Source of the DNA: Paraburkholderia sp. BCC1886 | Lineage (GTDB): Bacteria; Pseudomonadota; Gammaproteobacteria; Burkholderiales; Burkholderiaceae | NCBI RefSeq assembly: GCF_900996245.1 | Contig: NZ_CAAJGK010000041.1 | Location: forward strand, 496,001 to 560,000 | Length of the DNA stretch: 64,000 bases | Reading direction: 5' to 3' | Part shown: positions 54,535 through 63,020 of the stretch, piece by piece | How the letters are laid out: every line of letters starts with the position of its first letter | Numbering within the stretch: position 1 is the stretch's first letter | Position numbers and translations under genes: made by a program | The notes under the pieces: model-generated | The model's database searches: none | What the model saw: only the letters and a program-made list of their open reading frames with translations | Told to the model about the DNA's origin: nothing

Positions 54535-54543
54535 TGGGTGATT

Positions 54544-54577
54544 GTCATTGCGCCGCGGTGGTCCGCGGCGCAATGAC
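54544..54577. terminator. Perfect 15-base hairpin terminator between convergent genes
   Basis: A 15-base stem, GTCATTGCGCCGCGG with its exact complement, closes a TGGT loop between the OmpA-family gene and the DUF4148 gene. The stem is GC-rich and symmetric, so it should stop transcription from both sides. Confidence 0.85.
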
Positions 54578-54587
54578 GTGGCGAAGC

Positions 54588-54902
54588 TTAGTGACCTTTG
54601 TAAAGCGAAGCGGAGTTGGCAGGCATAGTCAGCACAGGCGCGCCCGATGCCGATGAACCGGCAGCCACGCCACCATAACCTTCCGTGCCGCCGTTTTGCG
54701 CGGCAACCCGGGCTTCCGCAGCCTGAAGCTTGTTCGGATAGTCGGTCGCATTACCCTGGTTCGGCCGGTAGCCGACGTGTTCCAGTTGAACCACTTGCGC
54801 GCGCACTTCGGCACGCGTCACGCCCTGATTCGATTGCGCAAAAGCAGCGAGCGGAGCGGTAAGGGCAGTGGCAACAATGACCGCTTGAAGAAGTGTTTTC
54901 AT
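54588..54902 (-). CDS. DUF4148 family exported protein, second copy
   Basis: The 104-residue protein has a signal peptide ending AFA (residue 22) and the DUF4148 segment VTRAEVRAQVVQLEHVGYRP with NATDYPNKLQAAEARVA. A Gly/Ser-rich tail follows. GGAGG precedes the ATG. It is the more canonical DUF4148 member; the one at 39055 is shorter. The function is unknown. Confidence 0.82.
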   Translation of the reverse strand: MKTLLQAVIVATALTAPLAAFAQSNQGVTRAEVRAQVVQLEHVGYRPNQGNATDYPNKLQAAEARVAAQNGGTEGYGGVAAGSSASGAPVLTMPANSASLYKGH

Positions 54903-55042
54903 GGTAAATACCTCCAGATTAGAGTGAGATGGCGGCGAATCGTGGTGTTCGCGAGCCAGTGACTCAAGTCTAGTTAAGTATCTCCTTAAAATTAAGCGGC
55001 ATATTGGAAAGGGTTTGTTTCCGATATCGCATCACCGGGATT

Positions 55043-55726
55043 TCACTCGCCTGGTTCGTCGATACACTGACGCACGCCTTCAATCCGTAAAACCCGCGCG
55101 CGGATCGCGTCGAACTCGTTGCGTGACATGCGCGCGAGGCCGATCGAGACTTCGTCGGCATCGGTCCGGTCTTCCGGTTGCTGGACGACGAACCGCTTGA
55201 TGCGTCCGCTCGATCCGCCCAGCGAATGCTCGAGGGCTTTGACCGTGACGGTCCCTCGATCGGCGATCAGGCGTAGCTCGCGCCGTTCGCGCAGCTTGAA
55301 GAAGCGTCGCTCGATCGGCTTGACACCCGCGAGGATGAGCAGAATGATCGCGGTCGCCGCAATCGAGGCCGTGTACAAGCCGCCGCCTACCGCGAGTCCG
55401 ATTCCGGCGACCGTCCACAAGCTTGCCGCGGTGGTCAGCCCGCGAATCATTTCACCGCGCAACAGAATCGAACCCGCACCCAGAAAGCCTATTCCCGATA
55501 CGACCTGCGCAGCGATTCGCGAAGGATCGAGCGAGATACCGGGCATGCCGATCACGTCGGCAAAACCGTACGCCGACGTCAGCATGATGAGCGACGAGCC
55601 GACCGCGACCAGCATATGGGTGCGCAAACCCGCCGCCCACGACAATCGCTCGCGTTCGCCGCCGATGATGCCGCCTAATACGGCGGCCATGGCCAGACGG
55701 CTCACGGTTTCGACGTCGCTGATCAT
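55043..55726 (-). CDS. MgtC/SapB family membrane protein
   Basis: The 227-residue protein has four to five hydrophobic helices in the first ~140 residues, with the MgtC marks GGIIGGERERLSWAAGLRTH and VVSGIGFLGAGSILLRG. A C-terminal ACT-like cytoplasmic domain with an Arg-rich face follows. MgtC proteins help survival at low magnesium, partly by inhibiting the F1Fo ATPase. AGGAA precedes the ATG. It is a single gene upstream of glpD. Confidence 0.87.
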   Translation of the reverse strand: MISDVETVSRLAMAAVLGGIIGGERERLSWAAGLRTHMLVAVGSSLIMLTSAYGFADVIGMPGISLDPSRIAAQVVSGIGFLGAGSILLRGEMIRGLTTAASLWTVAGIGLAVGGGLYTASIAATAIILLILAGVKPIERRFFKLRERRELRLIADRGTVTVKALEHSLGGSSGRIKRFVVQQPEDRTDADEVSIGLARMSRNEFDAIRARVLRIEGVRQCIDEPGE

Positions 55727-55801
55727 AGTTTTTCCTGCCTGTCTCGCTGATTATTGAAGTTCGGTGATGGCGCTCTTGCCGCCACGCTTATGTAGCCACC
55801 T

Positions 55802-57337
55802 TTATGCCGCCACGCTCATCCCGGCTCGCTGCGCGCCGCGCACGCGCGAAGCACGATAAGCCTGAATCCATGCCTCGATGCGCACCTGTTCCGCCGGACT
55901 CGTCTTCATACCGAGCTTGGTGCGGCGCCACAACACGTCGTCCGCGCAGGTGGCCCATTCCACGTCGACCAGATAACGCAACTCCGCTTCGTACACACCT
56001 TGTGCAAGCGGCTCGCCGAGCGCTTCCATCGAGTGAATACCGTCGAGCAATGCATCGGCGCGCGTGCCATACGTGCGCGCGTAACGTTGCACGAGCATGG
56101 TCGGCAGATAGCGGTGACGCGCGCCGAAGGCAAGCGTGAAGCCGGTCATGTCGCCGTTGGGAATGTCGCCGCCGGGCAAGGTCTCGCGCTGCGTCCAGTC
56201 CGCCGTGGACAGACCGAGCGGTGCCGCGAGCTGACCGGCCGCCTGTTCCGCGAGCTTGCGATACGTGGTGATCTTGCCGCCGAACACCGACAGCAGCGGC
56301 GCGCCTTCGGTATCGAGTTCGAGCTGGTAATCGCGGGTGGCCGACGCGGCGTCGCCGGCGCCGTCTTCGATCAACGGACGCACGCCCGCATACGACCACA
56401 CCACGTCGGCCGGACGCACGGGCTTGCGGAAGTAGCGGTTGACCGCATCGCACAGGTAATCGACTTCTTCCGGCGCGATGCGCACGTCGGCGGGCGAGCC
56501 TTCGTAGTCCACGTCGGTCGTGCCGATCAGCGTGTAATCGCGCTGCCATGGAATCGCGAACACGATGCGACGGTCGTGATTCTGGAAGATATACGCGTGA
56601 TCGTGATCGAACAGCTTGCGCGTGACGATATGGCTGCCTTTCACGAGACGCATTGGCCGCGCGTGCGATGCGCTGCCGGTCGCGAGCGCATTGACCCACG
56701 GGCCGGCCGCATTGACGAGTGCGCGCGCGCTCACGCGGTATTCATGGCCATCGATATCTTTCAACGTCGCGCGCCAGCTGGTCGCGTCGCGCTGTGCCGC
56801 GACGAAACGCGTTCGCGTGGCGATGCACGCGCCGTGCTGCTGCGCACCGAGCGCATTGGACACGACGAGCCGCGCGTCGTCGACGGACGCATCCGAGTAG
56901 ACGAAGCCGCGCTTGAGCGATTCGATGAGCGGCGTGCCGGCGAAGTGCGTGCGCAGATCGATCGAACGCGACCCTTCGAGCACCGCGCGACGGCTCAGAT
57001 GATCGTAGAGAAAGAGGCCGGCGCGAATCATCCAGGCCGGGCGCAATGCCGGCACATGCGGCATGACGAAACGCAGCGGCGCGATCAGATGCGGCGCGAC
57101 CGACAGCAGCACTTCGCGCTCCTGCAAAGCCTTCCGCACGAGGCCGAACTCATGGTATTCGAGGTAACGCAAGCCGCCGTGAATCAGCTTGGTGCTCGCC
57201 GACGACGTGTGCTGCGCCAGATCGTCCCGTTCCACCAGCAGCACGCGCGCGCCGCGGCCCGCGAGATCGCGGGCAATGCCCGTTCCGTTGATGCCGCCGC
57301 CCACCACCAGCACGTCGTAATCGGCTTGTGCGCCCAT
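55802..57337 (-). CDS. glpD: Aerobic glycerol-3-phosphate dehydrogenase GlpD
   Basis: The 511-residue FAD enzyme starts with the dinucleotide motif VVGGGINGTGIARDL (residues 11-25), then SSASTKLIHGGLRYLE with the active-site region, and ends in the DAO C-terminal domain. It oxidises glycerol-3-phosphate to dihydroxyacetone phosphate at the inner membrane and passes electrons to quinone. GGGGAG precedes the ATG at 57337. It is divergent from a SorC regulator gene and shares an operator-like promoter with it. No glpF or glpK gene is adjacent. Confidence 0.92.
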   Translation of the reverse strand: MGAQADYDVLVVGGGINGTGIARDLAGRGARVLLVERDDLAQHTSSASTKLIHGGLRYLEYHEFGLVRKALQEREVLLSVAPHLIAPLRFVMPHVPALRPAWMIRAGLFLYDHLSRRAVLEGSRSIDLRTHFAGTPLIESLKRGFVYSDASVDDARLVVSNALGAQQHGACIATRTRFVAAQRDATSWRATLKDIDGHEYRVSARALVNAAGPWVNALATGSASHARPMRLVKGSHIVTRKLFDHDHAYIFQNHDRRIVFAIPWQRDYTLIGTTDVDYEGSPADVRIAPEEVDYLCDAVNRYFRKPVRPADVVWSYAGVRPLIEDGAGDAASATRDYQLELDTEGAPLLSVFGGKITTYRKLAEQAAGQLAAPLGLSTADWTQRETLPGGDIPNGDMTGFTLAFGARHRYLPTMLVQRYARTYGTRADALLDGIHSMEALGEPLAQGVYEAELRYLVDVEWATCADDVLWRRTKLGMKTSPAEQVRIEAWIQAYRASRVRGAQRAGMSVAA

Positions 57338-57403
57338 GTTTTTCTCCCCGTATTGCGCGGCCCGAACTGCGCCGACATTGCAATGCCGGCCGCCAAAACC
57401 AAC

Positions 57404-57453
57404 GTTATAAGCTTTTCTGCACGGTATTGCAACGCTATTGATCGTTTGTGCAA
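57404..57453 (-). promoter_or_regulatory. glpD promoter with SorC-type operator
   Basis: Read on the minus strand: TTGCAC, four bases, GATCA, six bases, TTGCAA (57427-57432, the -35), three bases, CGTGCA, eight bases, TATAAC (57404-57409, the -10). The -35 to -10 spacing is 17. The same order and spacing occur before the SorC operon and before the MFS gene at 62814, so it is very likely the binding site of the SorC protein encoded next door. Confidence 0.75.
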
Positions 57454-57508
57454 GCATGCGAAATGGCTGGATCGCAAGTGGGGTGGGGCGCTCCGCGAAA
57501 TCGTCGTT

Positions 57509-57558
57509 TTGCACGGATGATCGACCGTGTTGCAAAGTCGTGCAATCGGGTTTATAAA
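57509..57558 (+). promoter_or_regulatory. SorC operon promoter with SorC-type operator
   Basis: On the plus strand: TTGCAC (57509), four bases, GATCG, six bases, TTGCAA (57530-57535, the -35), three bases, CGTGCA, eight bases, TATAAA (57553-57558, the -10). The spacing is 17. This is the mirror of the glpD promoter element, with about 55 bases between the two sites, and indicates autoregulation. Confidence 0.75.
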
Positions 57559-57613
57559 GACGCCTTCGGAACGTGTTGTAATGGCGGTCCCATGGCTTTC
57601 CGATTGGTCCCGT

Positions 57614-58777
57614 ATGCCCAGCCCCGTTTTCAAGGATGAAGCGAGTCAGTTCGCCGCGGCGGTCAAGGTCGCGAAGATGTACTACTACCAGAGCATGACC
57701 ACCGAAGCGATCGCACAGGATATGAACCTGTCGCGCTCGAAGGTGTCGCGGCTCTTGAGCATCGCGCATGCGAACGGTCTGGTCGAGATCCGCATCAACG
57801 ATCCGAGCGACCGGCCGAAGAGCATCGAACTGGAACTCGAACAACGCTTCGGCCTCGCCGCCGCGAAGGTCGTGCCGGTGCCCGAAGCCGCCGGCGAGGG
57901 CGAGTGGTTGCGGCGGGTCGCGATGTTCACGGCGAGCTATCTGAACACGGTGATCGATTCGAACATGGTGGTGGGCATTGCGTGGGGCACGACGATCTCG
58001 GCGGTTTCCGATCATCTGATTCCGAAGTCCACGGCCAATGTCGACGTCGTCCAGTTGAACGGCGCGGGCAATGCGCAGGGCGTGACCAACACGTTCAGCA
58101 GCAACCTCGTCATGCGCTTCGCCAACAGCTACGACGCGCGGCCTCATCCGTTTCACGTGCCGGCTTTTTTCGATTACCCGGAAACCAAGGTCGCGCTATG
58201 GCGCGAGCGCAGCGTGCGGCAGATTCTCGACCTGCAGAGCGACGTGGACGTGATGCTGTGTAGCGTGGGCGTGATGTCGCCGCATATGACCAGCTATGTG
58301 TATAGCGGCGCGTTTCTCGAGCGCAGCGATTTCGAATCGTTGCGCAAGGAGCGGGTGGTCGGCGATATGGCCACCGTGTTTTTCCGCGCGGACGGCACGT
58401 ATCGCGACATCGAGTTGAACCGGCGGACCAGTGGACCCGACCTCGATCTGTTCCAGCGCGCGAAGCATTCCATCTGCGTGGTGTCGGGGCTGCAGAAAGT
58501 GGAAGGCTTGCGCGGTGCGTTGCGCGGCGGGTTCGTCAAGGAACTGATCATCGACGAGCCGACCGCGCGGCAATTGCTGGCGACGACGGCAGCCGGGGCC
58601 GACGTGGATTCGAAAGCCGTCGAACCGGATGCCATACAGGACGAGACGGACCACGCGTTGTCCGGGCAAGAAAAACGTATCGCAGCAAGACCGGCAAAGA
58701 GCGCCGCTCCCGCGCCAACCGATCCGCGCGCCAAGGCGCACACCAGCCGCAAACGAAAGACCGCAACATCCTCATGA
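57614..58777 (+). CDS. SorC family sugar-binding transcriptional regulator
   Basis: The 387-residue protein has an N-terminal helix-turn-helix at about 15-50 (MTTEAIAQDMNLSRSKVSRL) and a SorC/DeoR-type sugar-phosphate-binding domain to about residue 310, then a low-complexity Ala/Lys/Arg tail. The effector is normally a phosphorylated sugar or polyol. The ATG at 57614 gives the conserved start; ATG 57581 is an alternative, and a GTG at 57527 is excluded because it lies inside the promoter. It should repress or activate its own operon, glpD and the MFS gene through the shared operator. Confidence 0.85.
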   Translation: MPSPVFKDEASQFAAAVKVAKMYYYQSMTTEAIAQDMNLSRSKVSRLLSIAHANGLVEIRINDPSDRPKSIELELEQRFGLAAAKVVPVPEAAGEGEWLRRVAMFTASYLNTVIDSNMVVGIAWGTTISAVSDHLIPKSTANVDVVQLNGAGNAQGVTNTFSSNLVMRFANSYDARPHPFHVPAFFDYPETKVALWRERSVRQILDLQSDVDVMLCSVGVMSPHMTSYVYSGAFLERSDFESLRKERVVGDMATVFFRADGTYRDIELNRRTSGPDLDLFQRAKHSICVVSGLQKVEGLRGALRGGFVKELIIDEPTARQLLATTAAGADVDSKAVEPDAIQDETDHALSGQEKRIAARPAKSAAPAPTDPRAKAHTSRKRKTATSS

Positions 58778-59658
58778 CATCGCCCGAGGGCGCACGGAGT
58801 CCCGCTTCACCCATGAAACTGATTACCTGGAACATACAGACTTGCCGCGGCTGCGATGGCAGGATCGACCCGAAGCGGATTGTCGAACATGCGCGGGCAT
58901 TAGCCGATTTCGACGTGCTGTGTTTGCAGGAAGTCAGTGACGGCTTCGCGCCGCTCGACGCGGGAGAAAATCAGTTCGCGCAACTCGCCGCGCTCCTGCC
59001 GGGCTTCACCGCGATTGCCGCGCCCGCCGTCGATCTGCTCGCGCCCAACGGCGGCCGCGCGCGCTTCGGCAATCTGTTGCTGAGCCGCTTGCCGGTCGCC
59101 CATGCATTGCGCCACGCGCTGCCGCAACCGTTCGACGACGCGCCGCGCAGCATGCCGCGTTCGATGCTCGAGACGACGCTCCTGACCGGCGCCGGCCCCT
59201 TGCGTGTAATGACGACGCATCTGGAATACTTCTCGACGACGCAGCGCGCAGCGCAGATCGACGCCATCCGGCGCGCACACGCGAATGCCTGCGATCAGGC
59301 GCGCCGCCCCATCACCACGATCCCGCCCACCAATCCGTATGGCGGCACGCCCCACACCGCATCGGCGATTCTGACCGGCGACTTCAACTTCGCCCCGGCC
59401 GACCCGTTGCACGCGGCCGTGCAGGCGCGTGACGACGCGCCGTGCGTGCCCGCTTTCGTCGATGCGTGGCAGCACCGTTATCCCGGCGTCGTCCAGCCCG
59501 ATACCGTCGGCATCTACGACCGCGAGCAATGGCCGTACGCGTTCGCCTGCGACTTCATGTTCGTGACCAAAGACCTGTTGCCGCGGGTCGAACGGCTCGA
59601 AGTCGACACGGCGACCCAGGCCTCCGATCATCAGCCGATGTTGCTCGTTCTTTCGTAA
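58774..59658 (+). CDS. Endonuclease/exonuclease/phosphatase family protein
   Basis: The 294-residue protein has the DNase I/EEP fold: KLITWNIQTCRG near residue 14, LCLQEV with the metal-binding Glu, TTHLEYFS, TGDFNFAP and a final ASDHQPML with the catalytic Asp-His. The family includes phosphodiesterases acting on sphingolipid and inositol head groups as well as nucleases. It overlaps the SorC gene by four bases (ATGA). In this operon a phosphodiester substrate such as a glycerophospho-compound is more likely than DNA. ATG 58813 is an alternative start. Confidence 0.83.
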   Translation: MTSPEGARSPASPMKLITWNIQTCRGCDGRIDPKRIVEHARALADFDVLCLQEVSDGFAPLDAGENQFAQLAALLPGFTAIAAPAVDLLAPNGGRARFGNLLLSRLPVAHALRHALPQPFDDAPRSMPRSMLETTLLTGAGPLRVMTTHLEYFSTTQRAAQIDAIRRAHANACDQARRPITTIPPTNPYGGTPHTASAILTGDFNFAPADPLHAAVQARDDAPCVPAFVDAWQHRYPGVVQPDTVGIYDREQWPYAFACDFMFVTKDLLPRVERLEVDTATQASDHQPMLLVLS

Positions 59659-59663
59659 TCGCC

Positions 59664-60458
59664 ATGCTCGCTCTCGATCACTTTCGCGACTGCTCGTCGA
59701 TCCACACGGTGTTTACCGATATCGACGATACCCTGACCACCGACGGCGTCCTGCTTGCCGACACCTATCACGCCATGGAGCGGCTGCACGCGGCGGGTGT
59801 GCGCGTCGTGCCGGTGACCGGCCGGCCCGCCGGCTGGTGCGATCACATTGCGCGCATGTGGCCGATCGACGGCGTGATCGGCGAAAACGGCGCGTTTTAC
59901 TACTGGTACGATCGCGCGTCGGGCAAGCTGCGCGAGCGGCATGTGTTCGACCACGACACGCGGCGCGGCAATGCGGGCAAGCTCGACGCGGTACGCGCGC
60001 GCATTCTCGACGCGGTGCCCGAATGCGCGGTGGCCTCCGACCAGTTCTGCCGTCTGTACGACCTTGCGATCGATTTTTGCGAGGACGTGCCGCCGCTAGC
60101 CGACGACAAGGTCACGCAGATCGCCGGCATCATGCGCGAGGCGGGCATGACCGCGAAAGTCAGCTCGATACACGTGAACGGCTGGTTCGGTGCTTACGAC
60201 AAGCTCACGATGACGCAGCGCTTCGCCGCGGAAGTGTGGGGCGACGACCTTGATGCGTTGCGCGCGCACAGCGTTTTCGCCGGCGATTCACCGAACGACG
60301 AGCCGATGTTCGGTTACTTTCCGCATTCGGTGGGCGTCGCCAACGTGCGTCAGTTCGTCGACAGGATGGACACGCCGCCGGCCTACGTGACCCACGGCGC
60401 AGGCGGCCACGGTTTCGCCGAGCTCGCCGATCATCTGCTCGCGCATCGCCAGTCGTAA
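59664..60458 (+). CDS. HAD superfamily phosphatase
   Basis: The 264-residue enzyme has HAD motif I TDIDDTLT with nucleophile Asp19 and Asp21, motif II in VPVTGRPAGW, and the motif IV region FAGDSPNDEPMFGYF. A type II cap lies between motifs II and III, as in Cof and sucrose-/trehalose-phosphatase-like members acting on sugar phosphates. It follows the EEP gene by five bases. It may remove phosphate from a sugar or polyol phosphate released by its neighbours. Confidence 0.85.
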   Translation: MLALDHFRDCSSIHTVFTDIDDTLTTDGVLLADTYHAMERLHAAGVRVVPVTGRPAGWCDHIARMWPIDGVIGENGAFYYWYDRASGKLRERHVFDHDTRRGNAGKLDAVRARILDAVPECAVASDQFCRLYDLAIDFCEDVPPLADDKVTQIAGIMREAGMTAKVSSIHVNGWFGAYDKLTMTQRFAAEVWGDDLDALRAHSVFAGDSPNDEPMFGYFPHSVGVANVRQFVDRMDTPPAYVTHGAGGHGFAELADHLLAHRQS

Positions 60459-60524
60459 AATAGGCAACCGCCTGTATCAGCAAGTTCGCAGCACATTCGC
60501 CGCACGTCACCCGCAGGAATCATC

Positions 60525-61352
60525 ATGCTCATCGCGCAAATCAGCGATCTTCACATCAAACGCCAGGGCAAGCTCGCCTATGGCCTCGTCGATACGGCGG
60601 CCTGTCTGCGCCGCTGCGTCAAACAGCTCAATGCGCTGGACCCGCGCCCGGATGCCGTGCTGATTACCGGCGACCTCGTCGATTTCGGCGATGCCGAGGA
60701 GTACACGTTCCTGCGCGGCCTGCTGGAGCCGCTCGCGGTGCCGTACTACCTGTGCATCGGCAATCACGACGGACGCGACGCGCTGCGCGAGGTGTTCTCC
60801 GATCACGCGTATCTGCATCAGCATCCGCGCTTCGTGCAGTACGTGCTCGATCTCGCGCCGCTGCGCGCGATCGTGATGGATACGCAGGACCCGCCGCATG
60901 GTGGCGGCCGCCTGTGCGACGAGCGGCTCGACTGGCTCGAGAAGACGCTGGCCGACGGAGCGGGCAGGCCGACGGTGGTCGCGATGCATCATCCGCCGTT
61001 CGTGTGCGGCATCGAGCATATGGACGTGCAGAACCTCGCCGAACCCGACGCGACGAAACTCGCAGCCATCGTCGCGCGTCATCCGGAAGTGGAGCGGGTG
61101 CTGTGCGGTCACGTACATCGCGCGATCCAGACGCGCTTTGCCGGGACCATTGCGAGCATTTGCCCGTCGCCGGCGCATCAGGTGGCGCTGGATCTGCGTC
61201 CGCGCGGGCCGTCGCGATTCATCATGGAGCCGCCGGCGTTCCAGTTGCATCGTTATACGGAGCAGGATGGCCTGGTCACGCATACCGCGTATGTGGGCGA
61301 CTTCGGCGGCACTCATCCTTTCTTCGACGACAATCATGCGTTGATCGACTGA
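60525..61352 (+). CDS. Calcineurin-like phosphodiesterase (GpdQ/CpdA type)
   Basis: The 275-residue enzyme has the full two-metal site: Asp8 and His10 in ISDLH, GDLVDFG, GNHD, MHHPP and GHVHR. This pattern is shared by GpdQ (glycerophosphodiesterase) and CpdA (cAMP phosphodiesterase). With GlpD in the regulon a glycerophosphodiester-hydrolysing role giving glycerol-3-phosphate is favoured. AGGAA precedes the ATG. A strong terminator follows the gene and ends the operon. Confidence 0.88.
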   Translation: MLIAQISDLHIKRQGKLAYGLVDTAACLRRCVKQLNALDPRPDAVLITGDLVDFGDAEEYTFLRGLLEPLAVPYYLCIGNHDGRDALREVFSDHAYLHQHPRFVQYVLDLAPLRAIVMDTQDPPHGGGRLCDERLDWLEKTLADGAGRPTVVAMHHPPFVCGIEHMDVQNLAEPDATKLAAIVARHPEVERVLCGHVHRAIQTRFAGTIASICPSPAHQVALDLRPRGPSRFIMEPPAFQLHRYTEQDGLVTHTAYVGDFGGTHPFFDDNHALID

Positions 61353-61383
61353 GTGCCATCCGGGTACTAGCCGAACGGCAAAA

Positions 61384-61417
61384 AAAAACGGGACGCCATA
61401 AAAGGCGTCCCGTTTTT
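61384..61417. terminator. Two-way intrinsic terminator
   Basis: ACGGGACGCC and its complement form a perfect stem around ATAAAA, with runs of A on the left and T on the right. It ends both the phosphodiesterase operon and the MFS gene. Confidence 0.93.
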
Positions 61418-61440
61418 ATTCGCATGCAGCGAGCTGAAGC

Positions 61441-62814
61441 CTAGCGACGCGCCATCTCCGCGCCTGTGGCTTGCGATACGCGTCCTGCCGCATCGCTATC
61501 GGCACCGCTCACGTTCAACTGTTCGAGCGTCATGTTGCGCGTCTCCGGCGCGAGCCAGGCCGAGATCAGCAAGCCGGCGAACGCGATACCGAAGAAGAAC
61601 CACAGCGCGACGCTCGCGCCCCACCATGCGACGAAGTTCGGGAACACCAGCACACCCATGATCGAACCGATACGGCTCACCGAGGTGGCGAGGCCCGAAG
61701 CGCCCGCGCGAACATTGGTCGGGAACAGTTCGGTCGGGTACACGAAGTTCAGAATGCCGCCGCCCGAATTCGCAAACAGCACCGCGCAGCTAAACAGCAC
61801 GACGAGGAACGCGAAGGTCGGCTTCGTGTTGAGCGCGAGCACCAGCAAGGCTACCGACAGACCCGCGAACGACGTGATCAGCAACGGCCGGCGTCCCCAG
61901 CGATCCACCAGATTCATGCCGATGATCGCGCCGACCATGCCGAGAATCGCAATCGCCCCCGAGCCGACGATGGTCAGCACGCGCGAGCCGTGCGAGAACG
62001 GCGAGATGATGGTGGGCGCGTACATCGAGATGCCGTAATAGGCCGTCGCGTAGCAGAACCAGAAACCGAGCACGAAGATCGTGCGGCGAAGCATCGGTTT
62101 GGAAAACAGCACGGCGAGATTGCCGTCCGAGCGGGTCTCGCGCGCGAGCACGATCTTTTCGCCGGTCACTGCCAGCATCACGGCTTCGGCTTCGGCATGG
62201 CGGCCCTTCGATTGCAGCCAGCGCGGCGACTCCGGCAAGGTCATGCGGAAGAAGAACACGATGAGCGCGAACACCGCGCCGATGCCGAGCATGTAGCGCC
62301 ACGCGTTCTCGCCTAACGGCAGACATGCGAGGCCGACCACGTATGCCGCCACGGCGCCGACGAACCACATGGCGGCAAGGAAGGTGCCGTGTTGCCCTCG
62401 CTTATGTCGCGAACTGAATTCGGCGACGAGCGTCGCGGAGATCGGATAGTCCGCGCCGATGCCCACACCGAGCAGAAAGCGGAACAGGATGAGTTGCCAG
62501 GCGCTTTGCGACACTGCCGTGAGCGCCGCGAACAGCACGAAAGCAAGCAGGTCGACCACATACATGGCTTTGCGCCCGAAGCGGTCGGTCAGACGGCCGA
62601 GCCAGGCGGCGCCGATAAACGAGCCGATGATGGCCGACGACACCACCATGCTTTGCGTGCCCGCGCCGAGATGCCATTGCTTGATGACCGCGGGCAGTGC
62701 GACTGCCACGATGGTCAGGTCGAAGCCATCGAGGAAGGTTCCCCCCGCCGAAAGCAGCGTGACCTTGCGCTGGAATCGTCTGACCCGGTCGGAATCGAGA
62801 TGGTCGAAGCTCAT
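61441..62814 (-). CDS. MFS transporter, sugar/metabolite:proton symporter type
   Basis: The 457-residue membrane protein has twelve predicted helices, with FLDGFDLTIVAVALPAVI in helix 1, the motif A loop GRLTDRFGRKAMY, LPESPRWLQ after helix 6 and FPTNVRAGASGLATS near helix 10. It belongs to the sugar-porter-like/metabolite-proton symporter group. GGGGA precedes the ATG. Its promoter carries the same operator as glpD and the SorC operon, so its substrate is probably the phosphodiester, polyol or sugar used by that pathway. Confidence 0.87.
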   Translation of the reverse strand: MSFDHLDSDRVRRFQRKVTLLSAGGTFLDGFDLTIVAVALPAVIKQWHLGAGTQSMVVSSAIIGSFIGAAWLGRLTDRFGRKAMYVVDLLAFVLFAALTAVSQSAWQLILFRFLLGVGIGADYPISATLVAEFSSRHKRGQHGTFLAAMWFVGAVAAYVVGLACLPLGENAWRYMLGIGAVFALIVFFFRMTLPESPRWLQSKGRHAEAEAVMLAVTGEKIVLARETRSDGNLAVLFSKPMLRRTIFVLGFWFCYATAYYGISMYAPTIISPFSHGSRVLTIVGSGAIAILGMVGAIIGMNLVDRWGRRPLLITSFAGLSVALLVLALNTKPTFAFLVVLFSCAVLFANSGGGILNFVYPTELFPTNVRAGASGLATSVSRIGSIMGVLVFPNFVAWWGASVALWFFFGIAFAGLLISAWLAPETRNMTLEQLNVSGADSDAAGRVSQATGAEMARR

Positions 62815-62867
62815 GCTTGAAGTCCCCTATTGTGCTTAATGTGTCCGCGCTGGAAAAGCGCCGCGCC

Positions 62868-62881
62868 GGAACCATGGTTCC
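62868..62881. promoter_or_regulatory. Perfect 14-base palindrome in the MFS leader
   Basis: GGAACC and GGTTCC meet around a central AT with no mismatch. It lies downstream of the inferred start of transcription, where a bound repressor would act as a roadblock. The XRE-cupin protein encoded next upstream is the nearest candidate. Confidence 0.5.
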
Positions 62882-62960
62882 ATCGCGGCCAGATCGCGGA
62901 TTGTGCGCTGCCTGTTCTTTCAGAATGATGGCAAAACGGCGCAATTTCTTTCAAGACGAC

Positions 62961-63010
62961 TTTATAGTGGTTTTTGCACGTCGTTGCAATCGGTATGATC
63001 ATCTGTGCAA
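62961..63010 (-). promoter_or_regulatory. MFS gene promoter with SorC-type operator
   Basis: On the minus strand: TTGCAC (63010-63005), four bases, GATCA, six bases, TTGCAA (62984-62989, the -35), three bases, CGTGCA, eight bases, TATAAA (62961-62966, the -10). Every spacing is identical to the glpD and SorC promoters. The site lies about 5.5 kb from the regulator gene. Confidence 0.75.
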
Positions 63011-63020
63011 CGATTTCAGG

